NCBI RefSeq assembly: GCF_032854445.1
Contig: NC_088298.1
Location: forward strand, 20,795,295-20,859,294
Source: Liolophura sinensis
Lineage: Eukaryota > Mollusca > Polyplacophora > Chitonida > Chitonidae
Length of the DNA: 64,000 bases
Direction: 5' to 3'
In this document: positions 13,301-23,660 of the stretch, piece after piece
Position numbering within the stretch: position 1 is the stretch's first letter
Layout of the letters: every line of letters starts with the position of its first letter
The notes under the pieces: generated by a model
Told to the model about the DNA's origin: nothing
Seen by the model: the letters and a program-made list of their open reading frames with translations, nothing else
The model's database searches: none
Position numbers and translations under genes: made by a program

Positions 13301-16300
13301 TCACCGTGTTCACGTCCGAGATAAGGATTTACTGAAATATCTACTGTGTATAATCTTAGTTGTGGCCGGGTTCATGACTGCCTGGACAACCTTGAACCTT
13401 GACCTTGTGCCTGTAGAGGAAGGCGGGACACTTCTGCAAGTGGGCATGACCCCTGAAGGGCTGAAATATTCAATTTGCAAACCATTATGGTGGGATTACG
13501 TTATAGAAGTCAGTAAGTGGAAAAATTGATAACATGTAAATACTGGAATTCATCAAATTTTTTTCTTTCATGTGTATAGGTATTTTTGTAGTGCATACAA
13601 TTGTATGTTTGATTTATTTTATCAGAGTTTTATGCTGTACTCAGGAATATTTCACTTAATTTATGAAGGTGGTGTAATAGTAAATCCTACTTGGACAATT
13701 TTGACAAGTAAAATTGTTTTTCTGTAAATCTAGCACATATTGAACCTACTACGACTTTATTTAAGGAAGTTTGTCAACAAAAGTTGTAAGACGTTTTGAT
13801 CAAGAGTTAGAGTTGTCTCCCTCATAAAAACTGAGGAGGAAATAAGATAAAAAATAAGAGATGAAAATAATTAAATCATGAAAAATACAGGGGACCAGTG
13901 ACATTACTAGGCTCTGCCTGTTTTCCTCCCACCGTAATGCTGGCTGCCACCGTAGAAGTAAAATATTCTAGAGTTCAGCATAAAACACCAATCATATAAA
14001 TAAATGCTACTATGAAGTTGTTTAGGCCAAGGCCAATGAGGTTACTAGGTTTTTCTCCTGGCTCTGCCTGTTTTCCTCCCACCGTAATGCTGGCTGTCGT
14101 TGTTGAAGTAAAATAATCTAGAGTTCAGCATAAAACACCAATCAAATAAATAAATGCTACTATGAAGTTGTTTAGGCCAGGGCCAATGAAGTTACTAGCC
14201 TTTCCCTCCTTGCTCTGCCGGGTTTCCTCCCACCATAATGCTGGCGGCCGTTGTAAAAGTAAAATATTCTACATATTTCAGCATAAAACACCAATCAAAT
14301 AAATAAATGTCACTATGAAGTTGTTTAGGCCAAAGCCAGTGAGGTTTTGTGGTTTTTTTTGATTTTTTTTTTTTTTTACCTGGCTGATAATATTCCACCT
14401 GAAACTAGCTTCAAATTAGTGAAAAATTCAGAATTTAAAATTACTGTACTGATTTGGACTCGAGAAAAAAAAAAGAAAAACTGCCGGTAGATGAACATGT
14501 AGCATGGTTATTTAGTGGCTAGGTAGGGTTACCCTAACCAAACAACTTTTTAATTAAAGAGGTCTGCCAGCAACTTGGTCATGGATGGTCATGGGTTTCC
14601 CCCAGGCTCTGCCCAGTTTCCTTCGACCATAAGTGAAATATTCTTGAGTGCGGTGTAAAACACTAATCAAATAAATAAATAAATGAAATAAATTTTAATT
14701 AAAGAACTTAGAGTACCTATTTACCTTGGACTAATCTCAACACCTGCCTGTACTCTTTCTTCCTTTCTTTCTTGCAGTTGAATTCCTTTTCCTATGTTTT
14801 GGTATCTATCTATGTTATTGTACACGATCCGCCCCCTCGGACTACGGTGAGGGTAAATATGTATCCGCAGCCATATACAACGAGACTGTTAGCTCCACTG
14901 TCTTGCATATAGTCAGGTAAGTCTCGTAGTTTCTCTCACGTTTCTATGGAGCTGTAAAAGTGACATGGTTGGAAAAAAAAGTGTGAATAGAAGAAAAAAT
15001 AGCAACATAACAAAATGTTTCAGTTGTGTTTGAATAAGTCATGCTCATAAGATAGTCAGTGGTTTACACCTTACTACTGAAGGTTTCCTGCACCTTTAAA
15101 CCTATAAGTAGGGTGCGGCGTTAAGAACACAAAATAAAAATAAATCAATACATAAATCTGTCATTAAGTTTTGCATGTTTCATAAATTATGTGATTCCTG
15201 CAGATTTCAGTGCATCATTTGCTCAAATTATTGTCCAATTTTGATAAAATTTGGCGTGCAGACTTATTTTGTAGATCAAGTTGGGAAACCATTTTATGTA
15301 TTTATGTCCATAAATTCTCTGAATTTGCTCGTTTGTTTGTGATGAAATGATAGGTCGGCAATTTACTGGATGACATTTTGTTAGCATCTATTTTATTCCA
15401 CTTGTGATATATACATTTCAGCTTTTCAACCAATACAGCAAATGGCCTAAAATCTGGCCCACATAAGTACATTGTTAGAGGCAAATAAATGTCACAAAAT
15501 ATTATATTTGGTGCTGAAACTTAAAATTTTCCAGTAGAATATGATCCTCTGTTCCAAGCAAACTTCAAAACACTTTTCTAAAATCAGTAGAACTCTTAGA
15601 ATCAGGAAAAAGGGGCCATTTAGGGTATGCATTGATACTGATTGATCTCTCAGAAAACAAAGTTTGACTTTTATTGAATGCAGCTTGTATTTTCTTCATT
15701 TTTTTCAGGCATATTTTGTGGGACTCGCTACATCCTGACTATGTGTTCCTGATGTATTTTCTTCGCTGTCAGTTGACTGTAACGATAGCACTTATCCTGG
15801 TATTGGGTCCTAAGGTACGTATGTAAGAGGTTGGGCAGATTCCACACAGCCATTTTTGCCATAAATCTAATTTCTCGACCTTTTTCGCATATGCAAAATA
15901 ATTTTATTTATTCACATTTTTAATGTGATTTTGGAGACAAACATATATTCATTGGATTGACCAGTTTCATGGTTTCACAAAAAGTATAATTTTGTCAGTC
16001 TACACAGAAAAATGCCTTGAAAATATACTGGAATAAACAGCTTGCAAACTTGCAAAAATGTTGCAGAATTAAAGTAAATCTGAAATAATGAAATCTGGTC
16101 ACAATGCTATTTTCTGAAAATTTTTGACACTTCTCTCTAAAGATAGCATCTATGCGGCGATTCGAACTTTCATTTCTAAGACCCAAACTTTAACTTTTTA
16201 TATGGTATTTCAAATTTTGACTCCAGCAAGAAATGGCCTTGGGAATGGATGTCAGGTTGTGACTAAGCCAATTTTTGTGTTTAGCCCCAGCCTAGGTGGT

Positions 16301-19300
16301 ATTTTGTGAAGCTTGTCTTTTAAATGACTTTATTTGCTTGCTGCCTATATGAAAGTCTGCATGTTACACATGGAAAAGTGCATCAGTTATTTGACAAAGG
16401 TTTGTGGTTTACTTCCAGCTCCTTGATTTGTTCCACTCATAAAACTGACCTCTGCAGTTTAACAGTTGGTCTGTTTTGGGAAGAATGTAGGGTTGCAGTG
16501 ACACTTTGAGATCGAAGTTGTGTAGTTACATGCCATTTGAACAATTCCTTATTACTTCAGTAACTCCAAAGTCAAGAAACCTAGCTCCATTCCCTTTTGA
16601 TCCAACGTACAAGTTTAGGGTGAAAATTATACCAAGCCTGATTTTGATGTACAGAGTTATGCCCCTTCCTAAGCATGGGTTGGATTTATTTTATTTATTT
16701 ATTTCATTGGTGTTTTACGCCGTACTCAAGAATATTTCACTTATACGACGGCAGCCAGCATTATGGTGGGAGGAAACCGGGCACAGCCCCGGGGGAAACC
16801 CACAACCATCCGCAGGTTCATGGGTTGGAGCAAAGAGATGTATTTTGAAGAGCTGTGACAATATCCAGTAAATGACGCATGTGTGGCTGTTTGTTGACAA
16901 CCACTTGTCTGTAACGTATATGACCAGTATGTCATACATGAGTCACACGTCAGTGGTTTACTCCACGCACACACATGCTAAGTTGCGTCTCCGGAGTAGA
17001 GAGAATACTACTATCAACAATGGGATAACTGTAAGATAACCGAACTATTCTCAGTAACCATGGACGAATAGAATCGGGATAACGCACATGTATTGATCTC
17101 CTTTTCTTACCTCCATACATCAGAGAGTTCCACAATAGCATTGCTCTTGTACAAATGCTACGGCATTACAACAGCAGTTTTCTCCTCCTATATATGCCAT
17201 CATACATTAGTAAAACATTCTTCAGTAAGGTTGTATTAAAAAACAACAGCAATGTAATAAATATAGAGTACCAATAATGTTATGTTTCATGAATTAAATT
17301 AATATGCAATTTGGGAAAACGCCTCTGTACATTTTCTTTGCTCTTGGAAGTAAAATTGCTTTAAACTAGTCTTCCTGAGGCGCCAGCAGTCAGTCCAGAA
17401 AATACTTAGCCTATCTACAGTCAAGTGTGTTGAGACAGAAACAGTGATAACTGACAAACAACTCCTCAGGGGAAAACTGTGAAAGGAGGTGCTAAGCTAG
17501 TCCTGAGAAAACTCATTTCCAAATATTGATGGAAAATGTTATAAAATCTGTGAATCACCTATAATTTCATGGAATTGCGGAGTAGAGATGAGTGAAGAGT
17601 TGAACACAAATTGCATTAAATTTTACTGTCATTTTACAGAGATTTACTGTAATTAAGAGAAATTATGTCCCCCAAATTTTTGTTCTCTGTATATTCCACG
17701 TAATTTTCTGTTTTCTGTTGACAGCTTTGGTTTGCTCATCGTCCTCCGGAGGACGACCATTTCAGGAATAGAGCATACTCAACATCAGATGTCCATGACA
17801 ACGTCTCCCCAGAGGCTATTAAATTCAACGTGGCCATTTCCTCCAACGGAGATGTTGATGTAGGGGAGATAAATCTTGCCGAAATGGACCCTGAAGATAT
17901 TAGGGTATGAACCTATGTTTTCTTTAACTTTTTTAGCGATGTGAGGCCACACCAATTTTGATTGTTGTTTTACAGCAGAATAAATCTTTTTTCAATGATG
18001 GTGGAGGGTATAAAAATAAAATTTGAAAAATTGTGTAATTTGTAGAAATTGCAGACTATCTAGGCGGTTTTCACTCCTGATGACATATTTGATCAAAAAA
18101 ACCTTCAAAAACAGGAAAATCATTAAAACATCATGATTTGACAAAATAAATAATTATGGGGATTTCTGTTTGGGTATTTTTTTAGCATCTGCTTATCCGT
18201 AAAACACAGATAAAACTGATGTAGACTTAACAAGTGCAGGATTGATTGATTATAAGACTGAATGTTCATCATACTTAGGAAATCTTAGGGGTCTAGAATT
18301 AGAAAGTGCGACCACTTTCATGAGACTTTGTGACTACAATTTCTGGTAATTTTTTTTTCTTGTAAATAGCACCGTCCATTGGAAAGTTACAAAAAAAGCA
18401 TGAAATTTTATGAAAATGTTACTAAGCTCTTCCAGACTTACTTAGCTAGAGAGCTCCAAACTTCTTTGCTTCTATTTTTCTTTGCCTTGGTGACAGTATG
18501 TAAGCGGTTGACCGTACTGTTTTGTGACAGGAGACTCTAGCCTCACACACCAGTATGACACCTGTCACAGGTGGAAGAATTTGCCAGTAACTCACAACAA
18601 GTCTGTGGTACAATCTGATCACTCTGGTTTCCTCCACCCGTAAAGCTGACCATCATCATATGAGTGAAAAATTCTTGAGTGTGGCTTTAAAAAAAAAATA
18701 ATGAAATATTTGTTTAGTTCAATGGAGGTTTACACTGTACTCCAGAATATTTCGGTTATATGCTGACGGCCAGCATTGTGGTGTGAGGATATCAGGTAGA
18801 GCCCGGGAGAAACCCACAACCATCCGAAAACTGTTGAGAGACCTTCCCACTTACAACTGGAGAGGATCCAGCATGTGTAAGACTTGAACTCACAGCTGTC
18901 GCATTGATATGAGGCTGCTGGGTCATTGCGTACATTCATATAAGTAGATAAGCATGTGTTTCCTAGTGATTTTTTTTTTTTTTACTTTCAGTCCGAGCTC
19001 AAGAGACTGTATACCCAGTTACAGATATACAGAACAAAAACGATGTGTCGTGACAACCCCCATATATCCAAGAGACGGGGTGGACGCAAACAGACACATA
19101 GGCGATTTTCAATACAGCCATTCCATAAGCGTCACCATCATGAACGCGATCACGATCATGAGTTGTCGAAAACACCAGAGGAATCCACGAACAGTGCCGA
19201 AGTCACAATTCCCATGGAAGCGACAAGCCGAGGGGACGATCACAGTCATGAAGGGCGCGAAGGTCGTTCATTGCCTACAGTGACCTTCAAAACGGGTCAC

Positions 19301-19306
19301 AAATAG
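4247..19306 (+). CDS. GPR158/GPR179-like class C GPCR (5'-partial, nine exons)
   Basis: Exons 4247-4355, 7241-7576, 12335-12403, 12829-12938, 13271-13512, 14778-14916, 15709-15814, 17725-17904 and 18992-19306 join in frame to 534 residues plus a stop. The order is: end of the extracellular sensor domain (DINQC, NTHHC), Cys-rich/EGF-like linker (GGGFRRGSYKCQCSKGFYLP, CLPCHQGCDECTG), seven hydrophobic helices, then a cytoplasmic segment starting SELKRLYTQLQIY. This order and these motifs are those of GPR158/GPR179. In vertebrates GPR158 binds glycine through an N-terminal Cache domain and recruits RGS7-Gbeta5 at the neuronal plasma membrane; whether this protein does so is inference. The first exon begins one base into a codon, so further 5' exons (signal peptide, most of the Cache domain) must exist and are probably upstream of the window. 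The cytoplasmic tail is far shorter than in the vertebrate proteins. Family assignment is confident; choice between GPR158 and GPR179 is not possible. Confidence 0.9.
4424..4538. repeat. 19-bp minisatellite, about 6 copies
   Basis: Unit gttccaggatgtacacaaa. It starts about 70 bases after GPR158-like exon a and yields spurious frames on both strands. Confidence 0.92.
4590..4805 (+). repeat. Dispersed AT-rich repeat S, copy 1
   Basis: ttgcatagggaaaagcaaat, acattggttggattgaccaa, caaaaagtataattttatca, ccttgcaaac-like end. Related copies at 11770-11970, 15890-16090 and 37340-37915. Confidence 0.65.
4806..7240. other. Receptor intron
   Basis: Apart from the V-SINE at 5433-5702 it holds unremarkable AT-rich sequence and short frames without motifs. 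Confidence 0.6.
5433..5702 (-). mobile_element. Full-length V-SINE with target duplication
   Basis: Complete copy on the - strand, from a tRNA-like head (ctccgtggctcagttggtta) to the tail. It is flanked by an exact 10-bp duplication agagctattg (5423-5432 and 5703-5712). The head matches tRNA box A (tggctcagttgg) and box B-like gagttcaagtcc sites. Tail style is that of molluscan V-SINEs (RUDI-like). Confidence 0.9.
7241..7576 (+). CDS. GPR158-like exon b: EGF-like/Cys-rich linker and TM1
   Basis: Acceptor tttgtttcag ends at 7240, donor gtaagt starts at 7577, phase 0 at both ends, 112 codons. It holds the GFRRGSYKCQCSKGFYLP motif, the CLPCHQGCDECTG cysteine cluster, and the first helix (IPLGIQSFCITITIVLAFVI) ending in RLRKTK. 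Three possible N-glycosylation sites (NST, NGS, NQS) lie in the extracellular part. Confidence 0.92.
7577..8825. other. Receptor intron, left part
   Basis: A poly-G run (about 7836-7850), a short TG run and a 129-aa - strand frame without recognisable features. The motif gcactgtgaggagtatg at about 8440 also forms the core of the 48-kb minisatellite. Confidence 0.6.
8826..9552. repeat. 46-bp minisatellite, about 15-16 copies
   Basis: Unit gcagcatgtgttaagctcag gatgagcctacatgtgaagc cggcgt with variants tgtacctgtg and ctggcat. Embedded in a dispersed repeat also seen at 44020-44570. Confidence 0.95.
9582..9790 (-). mobile_element. V-SINE lacking its 3' tail
   Basis: Head and body are present (ends ccacggaggcctc at the right); the A/T-rich tail is missing where it abuts the 46-bp minisatellite. 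Confidence 0.85.
9791..11181. other. Receptor intron, right part
   Basis: AT-rich; copies of dispersed repeats only. Confidence 0.6.
10487..10570 (+). repeat. Partial arm of the foldback family
   Basis: Short match (ctcagaacacttttctgaga tcagtagaa) to the left arm of 203-892. Both sides are AT-rich without recognisable genes. Confidence 0.45.
11182..11259 (-). repeat. V-SINE head fragment
   Basis: tgagaggtttctgggtcatt and gctaaccacgcccgccatgg match the tRNA-derived head on the - strand. Confidence 0.65.
11252..11475. repeat. 88-bp tandem repeat, about 2.5 copies
   Basis: Unit begins ggaggcccacgtaaaactaa and includes catactgtggggatcggac and ttcatccggtcaa. Confidence 0.85.
11770..11970 (+). 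repeat. Dispersed repeat S, copy 2
   Basis: acattggttggattagccag and aaaaagcataattttatcag followed by gtttgaataaacgtcttgc. Confidence 0.65.
12335..12403 (+). CDS. GPR158-like exon c: TM2
   Basis: A 69-bp exon, phase 0, between acceptor gttcag and donor gtgagt. It encodes VMVTSMWIMLEILLVGALLL and the start of the next loop (YST). It is found by splice sites, reading phase and similarity to the second helix of GPR158, since it is too short to stand out as an open frame. Confidence 0.85.
12829..12938 (+). CDS. GPR158-like exon d: extracellular loop 1 and TM3
   Basis: Acceptor tcttccag, donor gtaagt, 36 codons plus two bases. It encodes VVIQYFEPTSMTCLLIPWF and the third helix (MGFAVLYGALILKLYR). 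The cysteine in TMTC-like position before the helix is the usual class C disulfide partner. Confidence 0.9.
12966..13064 (+). repeat. Diverged V-SINE fragment
   Basis: gatgctggcttcctctccgg and tgctggccgctgtcattaag with an A/T tail. It follows GPR158-like exon d. Confidence 0.6.
13271..13512 (+). CDS. GPR158-like exon e: intracellular loop 2, TM4 and extracellular loop 2
   Basis: Acceptor tttgtag ends at 13270; donor gtaagt starts at 13513. One base completes the Arg codon of the previous exon. It encodes the basic loop QSRKAHRVHVRDKD, the fourth helix (YLLCIILVVAGFMTAWTTL), and a loop with SICKPLWWDYVIEV, matching the Cys and Trp-Asp-Tyr motif of the family before TM5. Confidence 0.92.
13883..14345 (+). 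repeat. Tandem triplication of a V-SINE tail (about 150-bp unit)
   Basis: Three consecutive copies of a unit running from ggccaatgaggttactagg through cctcccaccgtaatgctggc to caccaatcaaataaataaat and gaagttgtttaggcca. The motif tttaggcc recurs at 14021, 14171 and 14323. Only the 3' half of the SINE was amplified. Confidence 0.8.
14560..14692 (+). repeat. 5'-truncated V-SINE
   Basis: ggtctgccagcaacttggtc, ccaggctctgcccagtttcc and caatcaaata-type tail. It precedes GPR158-like exon f. Confidence 0.8.
14778..14916 (+). CDS. GPR158-like exon f: TM5 and intracellular loop 3
   Basis: Acceptor tttcttgcag, donor gtaagt. Two bases complete the codon begun at 13512. It encodes EFLFLCFGIYLCYCTRSAPS and continues to YVSAAIYNETVSSTVLHIVR. 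The FGxYLCYxxRxxPS motif is typical of GPR158/179. Confidence 0.92.
15475..15632 (+). repeat. Arm of the foldback family in receptor intron
   Basis: Left-arm orientation: ttagaggcaaataaatgtc, ttttccagtagaatatgatc, ttctaaaatcagtagaactc. It sits just upstream of GPR158-like exon g. Confidence 0.7.
15709..15814 (+). CDS. GPR158-like exon g: TM6 end and TM7
   Basis: Acceptor tttttcag, donor gtacgt. The first base completes Arg, then HILWDSLHPDYVFLMYFLRC and the seventh helix QLTVTIALILVLGPK. Phase 0 at the 3' end. Confidence 0.92.
15890..16090 (+). repeat. Dispersed repeat S, copy 3
   Basis: attcattggattgaccagtt, caaaaagtataattttgtca and cttgcaaacttgcaaaaatg. Confidence 0.65.
16686..16816 (-). 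repeat. 5'-truncated V-SINE
   Basis: On the - strand, from ccgcaggtt through the tail; ggtgttttacgccgtactca is the inverted tail domain. Confidence 0.85.
16817..17724. other. Receptor intron between exons g and h
   Basis: No repeat or gene recognised beyond the flanking V-SINE. Confidence 0.6.
17725..17904 (+). CDS. GPR158-like exon h: membrane-proximal cytoplasmic segment
   Basis: Acceptor gttgacag, donor gtatga, exactly 60 codons in phase 0. It starts LWFAHRPPEDD right after TM7 and is acidic towards its end (GEINLAEMDPEDIR). It is followed in frame by the predicted helical SELKRLYTQLQ segment. Confidence 0.88.
18586..18930. repeat. Two diverged SINE pieces in opposite orientation
   Basis: A + strand tail piece (gtttcctccacccgtaaagc, ttcttgagtgtggctttaaa, to about 18700) meets a - strand V-SINE (ggaggtttacactgtactcc ... 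gctgctgggtcattgcgta). Together they lie just before GPR158-like terminal exon. Confidence 0.65.
18992..19306 (+). CDS. GPR158-like terminal exon: coiled segment and short His-rich tail
   Basis: The acceptor follows a T-rich tract (18969-18991). 104 codons end in TAG at 19304-19306. It begins SELKRLYTQLQIYRTKTM, the conserved juxtamembrane coiled segment, then an Arg/Lys-rich run, a His-rich stretch (KRHHHERDHDHE) and the C-terminus KTGHK. Two other frames over this exon are also open but do not join in phase. Confidence 0.88.
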   Translation, partial: SELKRLYTQLQIYRTKTMCRDNPHISKRRGGRKQTHRRFSIQPFHKRHHHERDHDHELSKTPEESTNSAEVTIPMEATSRGDDHSHEGREGRSLPTVTFKTGHK

Positions 19307-20028
19307 ATGTAAAAAGAATATTGTCCTCAGTTTTTTTTCTTCTGGTCTTTGCATCGCCATTTTGTGGCGGGAGTTATCAGAATTCTGCACCGAGAACAAA
19401 AATCTACGTTGGTCTTTGATTTCCAGAAGAAGAAAGTTCTCTTCGGTGCCGTTCTTGTCGCTCAAGTGTTCACGGTCACAACCGAGGTGTCCACTGGCAG
19501 TATCTTGTGCAAGACCACACAGATTTTTCCAGGATCGAGCCTTGAAATGTTTTATGCGGTTATCTTCCAGGTTGTTTGCCTGTTGATCCATCAGATTGCC
19601 GGGATTAGTTACCATGGGAACATAGGCGAAAAAAAGGATTGAGTTACATGGAGGCAAATCTTTGTATTTTGGTCCATGCCAATGGATGGAAACATGTCCT
19701 GCATTACCTCCTCTGGAAAAGCGCCCTCTATCACCCACAGTTCTCACTAGTTCTCAAACAAACAGCTTGCTCTCTTTAATAGGGTTGAAACTATACTGTA
19801 TAAGCCAGTTCACTCCAGAGGCATCTTTTCTTATGAGAATCACTTAGAACAGATAGAAACCAAGCAAATCAGCACAAAAACACAGAATAACAGCACTGTT
19901 CTGTTAATGTCTTAAATGACTCATCATGGCTAACTGTATAAATATACACATCTAACAAGATAAGAATAACACCACTTGTTTTCAAAAGAACGGAGGTATT
20001 GAAAATATAATAACTGAATTGACTAACT
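19307..20028 (+). other. Likely 3'UTR of the GPR158-like gene
   Basis: Moderately GC-rich sequence directly after the stop. It includes an antisense open frame of 159 codons (19268-19747) with no motif. The first clear AATAAA downstream is at 21112-21117, past the 67-bp repeat, so the transcript end is uncertain. Confidence 0.45.
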
Positions 20029-20545
20029 GAGTCAATCCCATCCTGACAGATTGAGCCAACTCTTGTATTATTTGACCTACTTCTGGCTGACAAACTGAGT
20101 CAATCCCATCCTGAAAGATTGAGCCAACTCTTGTATTATTTGACCTACTTCTGGCTGACAAACTGAGTCAATCCCATCCTGAAAGATTGAGCCAACTCTT
20201 GTATTATTTGACCTACTTCTGGCTGACAAACTGAGTCAATCCCATCCTGAAAGATTGAGCAAACACCTTGTATTATCCACCTGATAAAGTCACTGAATAC
20301 TGCTCTGTCCTTACTACCTACTTTTGCCTGAACTTCTACCTGACAAACTTAGTCAGTACCATCCTGACGTTAAGGGCAAATCCTTGCTCTATCTGACACA
20401 TTTTCTACTTTACTGAGTGAGTCAATACAATTCTTGTTAATTGAGTCAAGCCTTGTATGACTTGGCCTAATTATTTGATAAAGTGAGTCCATACCATCCC
20501 GCAGGATTGAGCAAATCCGTGTATTACCTGACCAAGTTCTACCTG
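20029..20545. repeat. 67-bp tandem repeat, degenerating to the right
   Basis: About four clean copies of ctgagtcaatcccatcctga ... gacctacttctggctgacaa up to 20270, then progressively diverged ones. Confidence 0.88.
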
Positions 20546-21764
20546 AACCAAATCAGCCCCAGTCCATAATTCGAAGGTAAATTGTCTGAAAAATTATAAA
20601 ATTTATCCCTGTATTATCTCCTGTTGATCCATAAAACAATGTTGTTGTAAGTTGTCTTTAACATTTAGCAGTACCAACACATTATAAACTCTGCAGGAAA
20701 AAACAATACCTTGTTGATTCTTGACAAAAACCACCAGAAACACTGTACAGGTGTATTTAAATTTGAATGAAATCTAATCAATGGTGATGTTAAACCCATA
20801 TCAAAAAGATTGCACGATCCCGAAAAATATTTTTTAAGCCAATGACAGTTTTCAGATTTCACCATCAAGATTACAGCCTCCCTTATTCAAACAATGTTAA
20901 GCCCTTCTGTCTCTGAATCTCATGTAGCAGGTATGGTATTATCCAGCGATGGTATACATGTCATGTCTGTATGAATTCACACCTTTATGGGAAGGGGTGT
21001 TACCAAGCAGGCATGGTTTTCTTCAAAGACATTGGAAATTCAGCATCGTCATGTTTATGGGGAGAATCGTCGTTAAGAAGGCATAACATTCAGCGTTCAG
21101 GATTGGTAATTAATAAATACACACGCGCTCTGGTGCCATGATATTCAACATACCAAACTTTTTCTACAACAACAACAATGATGTTCCATTTCCAGTTGTC
21201 ATCACAGTACAGGAAGTTGATGGAGTTTCTTGTCAACCGCTCACTCAAGCAGTGTTTTTGCAGATATTATAACAGGTTGATGGTTGCTCTGTCCCAAAGC
21301 TCTCATTGGTCATTATCATGGATGAAATACCACAAGCATAATGGATACTATGGTTGCCCATAGGTTGCTATGGATACATGTATGCCTGTTGCCCATGGCT
21401 ACCGCCTGTTTGCTGTGGAACTATGGGTAATTACTGCTTTTGTTTACCACCATACTGTAAAGCATTGAAACGAAGTCAGCCTGAAAATGCCAACATTTCA
21501 TTTGGATTTGAGATCTGTGATTGCAAAAGGTTTAAATGGACCAGCCTATCCATGCATATGATGTGTATGTATACATGTAACAGCATTTTTGATTGGTCGC
21601 TTTATAACACTGACTGCTCTGGGCCAGCAAAATCAAATCTAAACTTGGCTGCGAACCACTGGACAACCATGAGTGTTCCAGCTGGCCTAATCCACCAATG
21701 ACTGACGACCAAACAACTGTATTCTTTTTGTGCTAGACACTTCTGCATGACTCATACATTAATC

Positions 21765-21768
<4 letters not shown>

Positions 21769-21801
<33 letters not shown>
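21769..21801. repeat. (AT)n microsatellite
   Basis: Uninterrupted AT run. Confidence 0.95.
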
Positions 21802-21804
<3 letters not shown>

Positions 21805-23189
21805 TGAACACGTACGGGTATAATGGCTTGGGCTTTTGGTAACCTCTGCAGTTGGCCAACGTATATGTCCGATGATGGCCTCTGTTGGACTGGAAAAAAA
21901 AATAACCAAAGCCCAGTCTTGTATATATGAACATACCACTACGGTACGGACTGTGCCGGAGAGCGTGCGTACCCACAAAGCGCCGGCTGCTCGTGTTTAT
22001 TCTCGTGTTTATTGTAGTTCCCTGAGAGAGAAAGAAAGATTGACGTCCACACGTGTGTGCAATACAATGTTCAAGAACAGAGCAATTGCATGATGGGATG
22101 CTTAAGCTTAAGGACAGCTTAATTTATCAGGAGATGCAATGATTCAGTACAGAAAAATCCAACAAGATTGTTGTGCAGGTAGGTACATTGGCTGATCACC
22201 ATGGCAACAGCCTGAAATGCCATGTCAGTTAGTTCCTTGACGAGATGTTCAAATTCTGTGTGTGATTTGTTAGGCATTCGTGTATGCAGACGTGAAATTA
22301 AAGTCACGTGACAAGAAGCTTGACTGGAGAAGCTTAATGAGTGGATAGTTAGATTTGTGTCATGGACGCCATGACAGTTGAGTTGCCAAGGAGACAGAAT
22401 CATAATGCAGAAGTCAGAAAAAGACGAGGATACAGAAATGATCAGAGACAGAATGAGAAGGGTTTCTTTCAACTAAAATGTGCCCTTGGTCTGAACGTAT
22501 GGTGTTGCTGTAATTCGTATTAGAATGAAATTGTTTGAATTTATTTTGTTTTGGCAAGGACTCATGATGTAGAAGAAGTATGGGTGATTATAAGTCAAGA
22601 TCTGATGTCTGCTAAGACCTTAATATGTACACCATTCCTCAATATTATCTTTTCTTTTCAAATATTTTTGTTTTTAATGCCAAGTTTTCTTAACTTTAAA
22701 GCAAAACTGATTGTCTCTATGAACCCATTAACTGAGAATTAAAAGGTTGTAAGAACATTTTGAAATTCTTGCAAATTGAAATAGTCAAGACACAAAATAT
22801 GAAGATGTCTATATACAATGGCTCGAACAGTTATTGAATTTTGAAAATGGATCCGGTCAAAATTCTACATTACAACTATTGAACCAACTTCGTAAATAGA
22901 ATAAAAACAGGTTAGTCCTTTAATAATAAGACAGATATGCGGGCTTTTCTTCAGCTTTAAGTTAATATACATTGTCAGCCATGTTGGAACCAATATTACA
23001 TGTAATGTGGGCTCATATAGCAGGATTGCCTCAATATGGCCGCCAAAAAGTAGGTTGTCTTTCTTCAGATAGTGTTAAACTCTTTAAGGAACATAACGAA
23101 AAAGGACTGAGATAATTTTACATAACTGCATGACCATAGTAGTGTTCAGCTGTCTTGTTTTATATGCTGATGTCTTGTAGTTCATGGAA

Positions 23190-23660
23190 AAGGCCCAAAT
23201 AAACTGTAAAATAGGATTCACTGAAAACATTGAAATAAATTTTAAAATAGGGCTCATTGAAAGCGTTCCAAGTAAACTATAAAATAGGCCTCAGTGTGAA
23301 AGTAAATTCAAAAGTAAATTGTAATATAGGGTTCAGTCTAAAGATTTTACAAGTAAATTGTAAAATATGATTCAGTCCAAAGGTGCTAAAAGTAAATTGT
23401 AAAATGGGGTTCTGTCTAAAGGTTCTAAAGGTAAATTGTGAAATAAGCTCAGTCTAAAAGGTTCTAAAAGTACATTGTAAAGTAATTTTAAAAAAGTATA
23501 TTGAAAAATAGATTTATTCGAAAATTCTAAAAGTTCATTAAAATAGGAATTACATGTATTAAGCAATACCCAAAGTACATTATAAAATAGCGTTTTCCAG
23601 GTAAAAAAGAAGGGGTAATAATGCACATTATATTGTAAAAATAGGTTTATCCAAATGGGT
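23190..23660. repeat. Degenerate repeat of about 40 bp
   Basis: Recurrent taaattgtaaaatagg and ttcagtctaaaggttcta blocks, strongly diverged. Confidence 0.6.

Noticed and set aside
19349-19642. Further coding sequence after the receptor stop
   Set aside because: Frame differs from the receptor's and has no acceptor giving the right phase; treated as 3'UTR.
21354-21701. Cys-rich 115-codon peptide
   Set aside because: No signal peptide, start sits in a locally repeated gttgcccatag/atggatac region, and no splice or family support.
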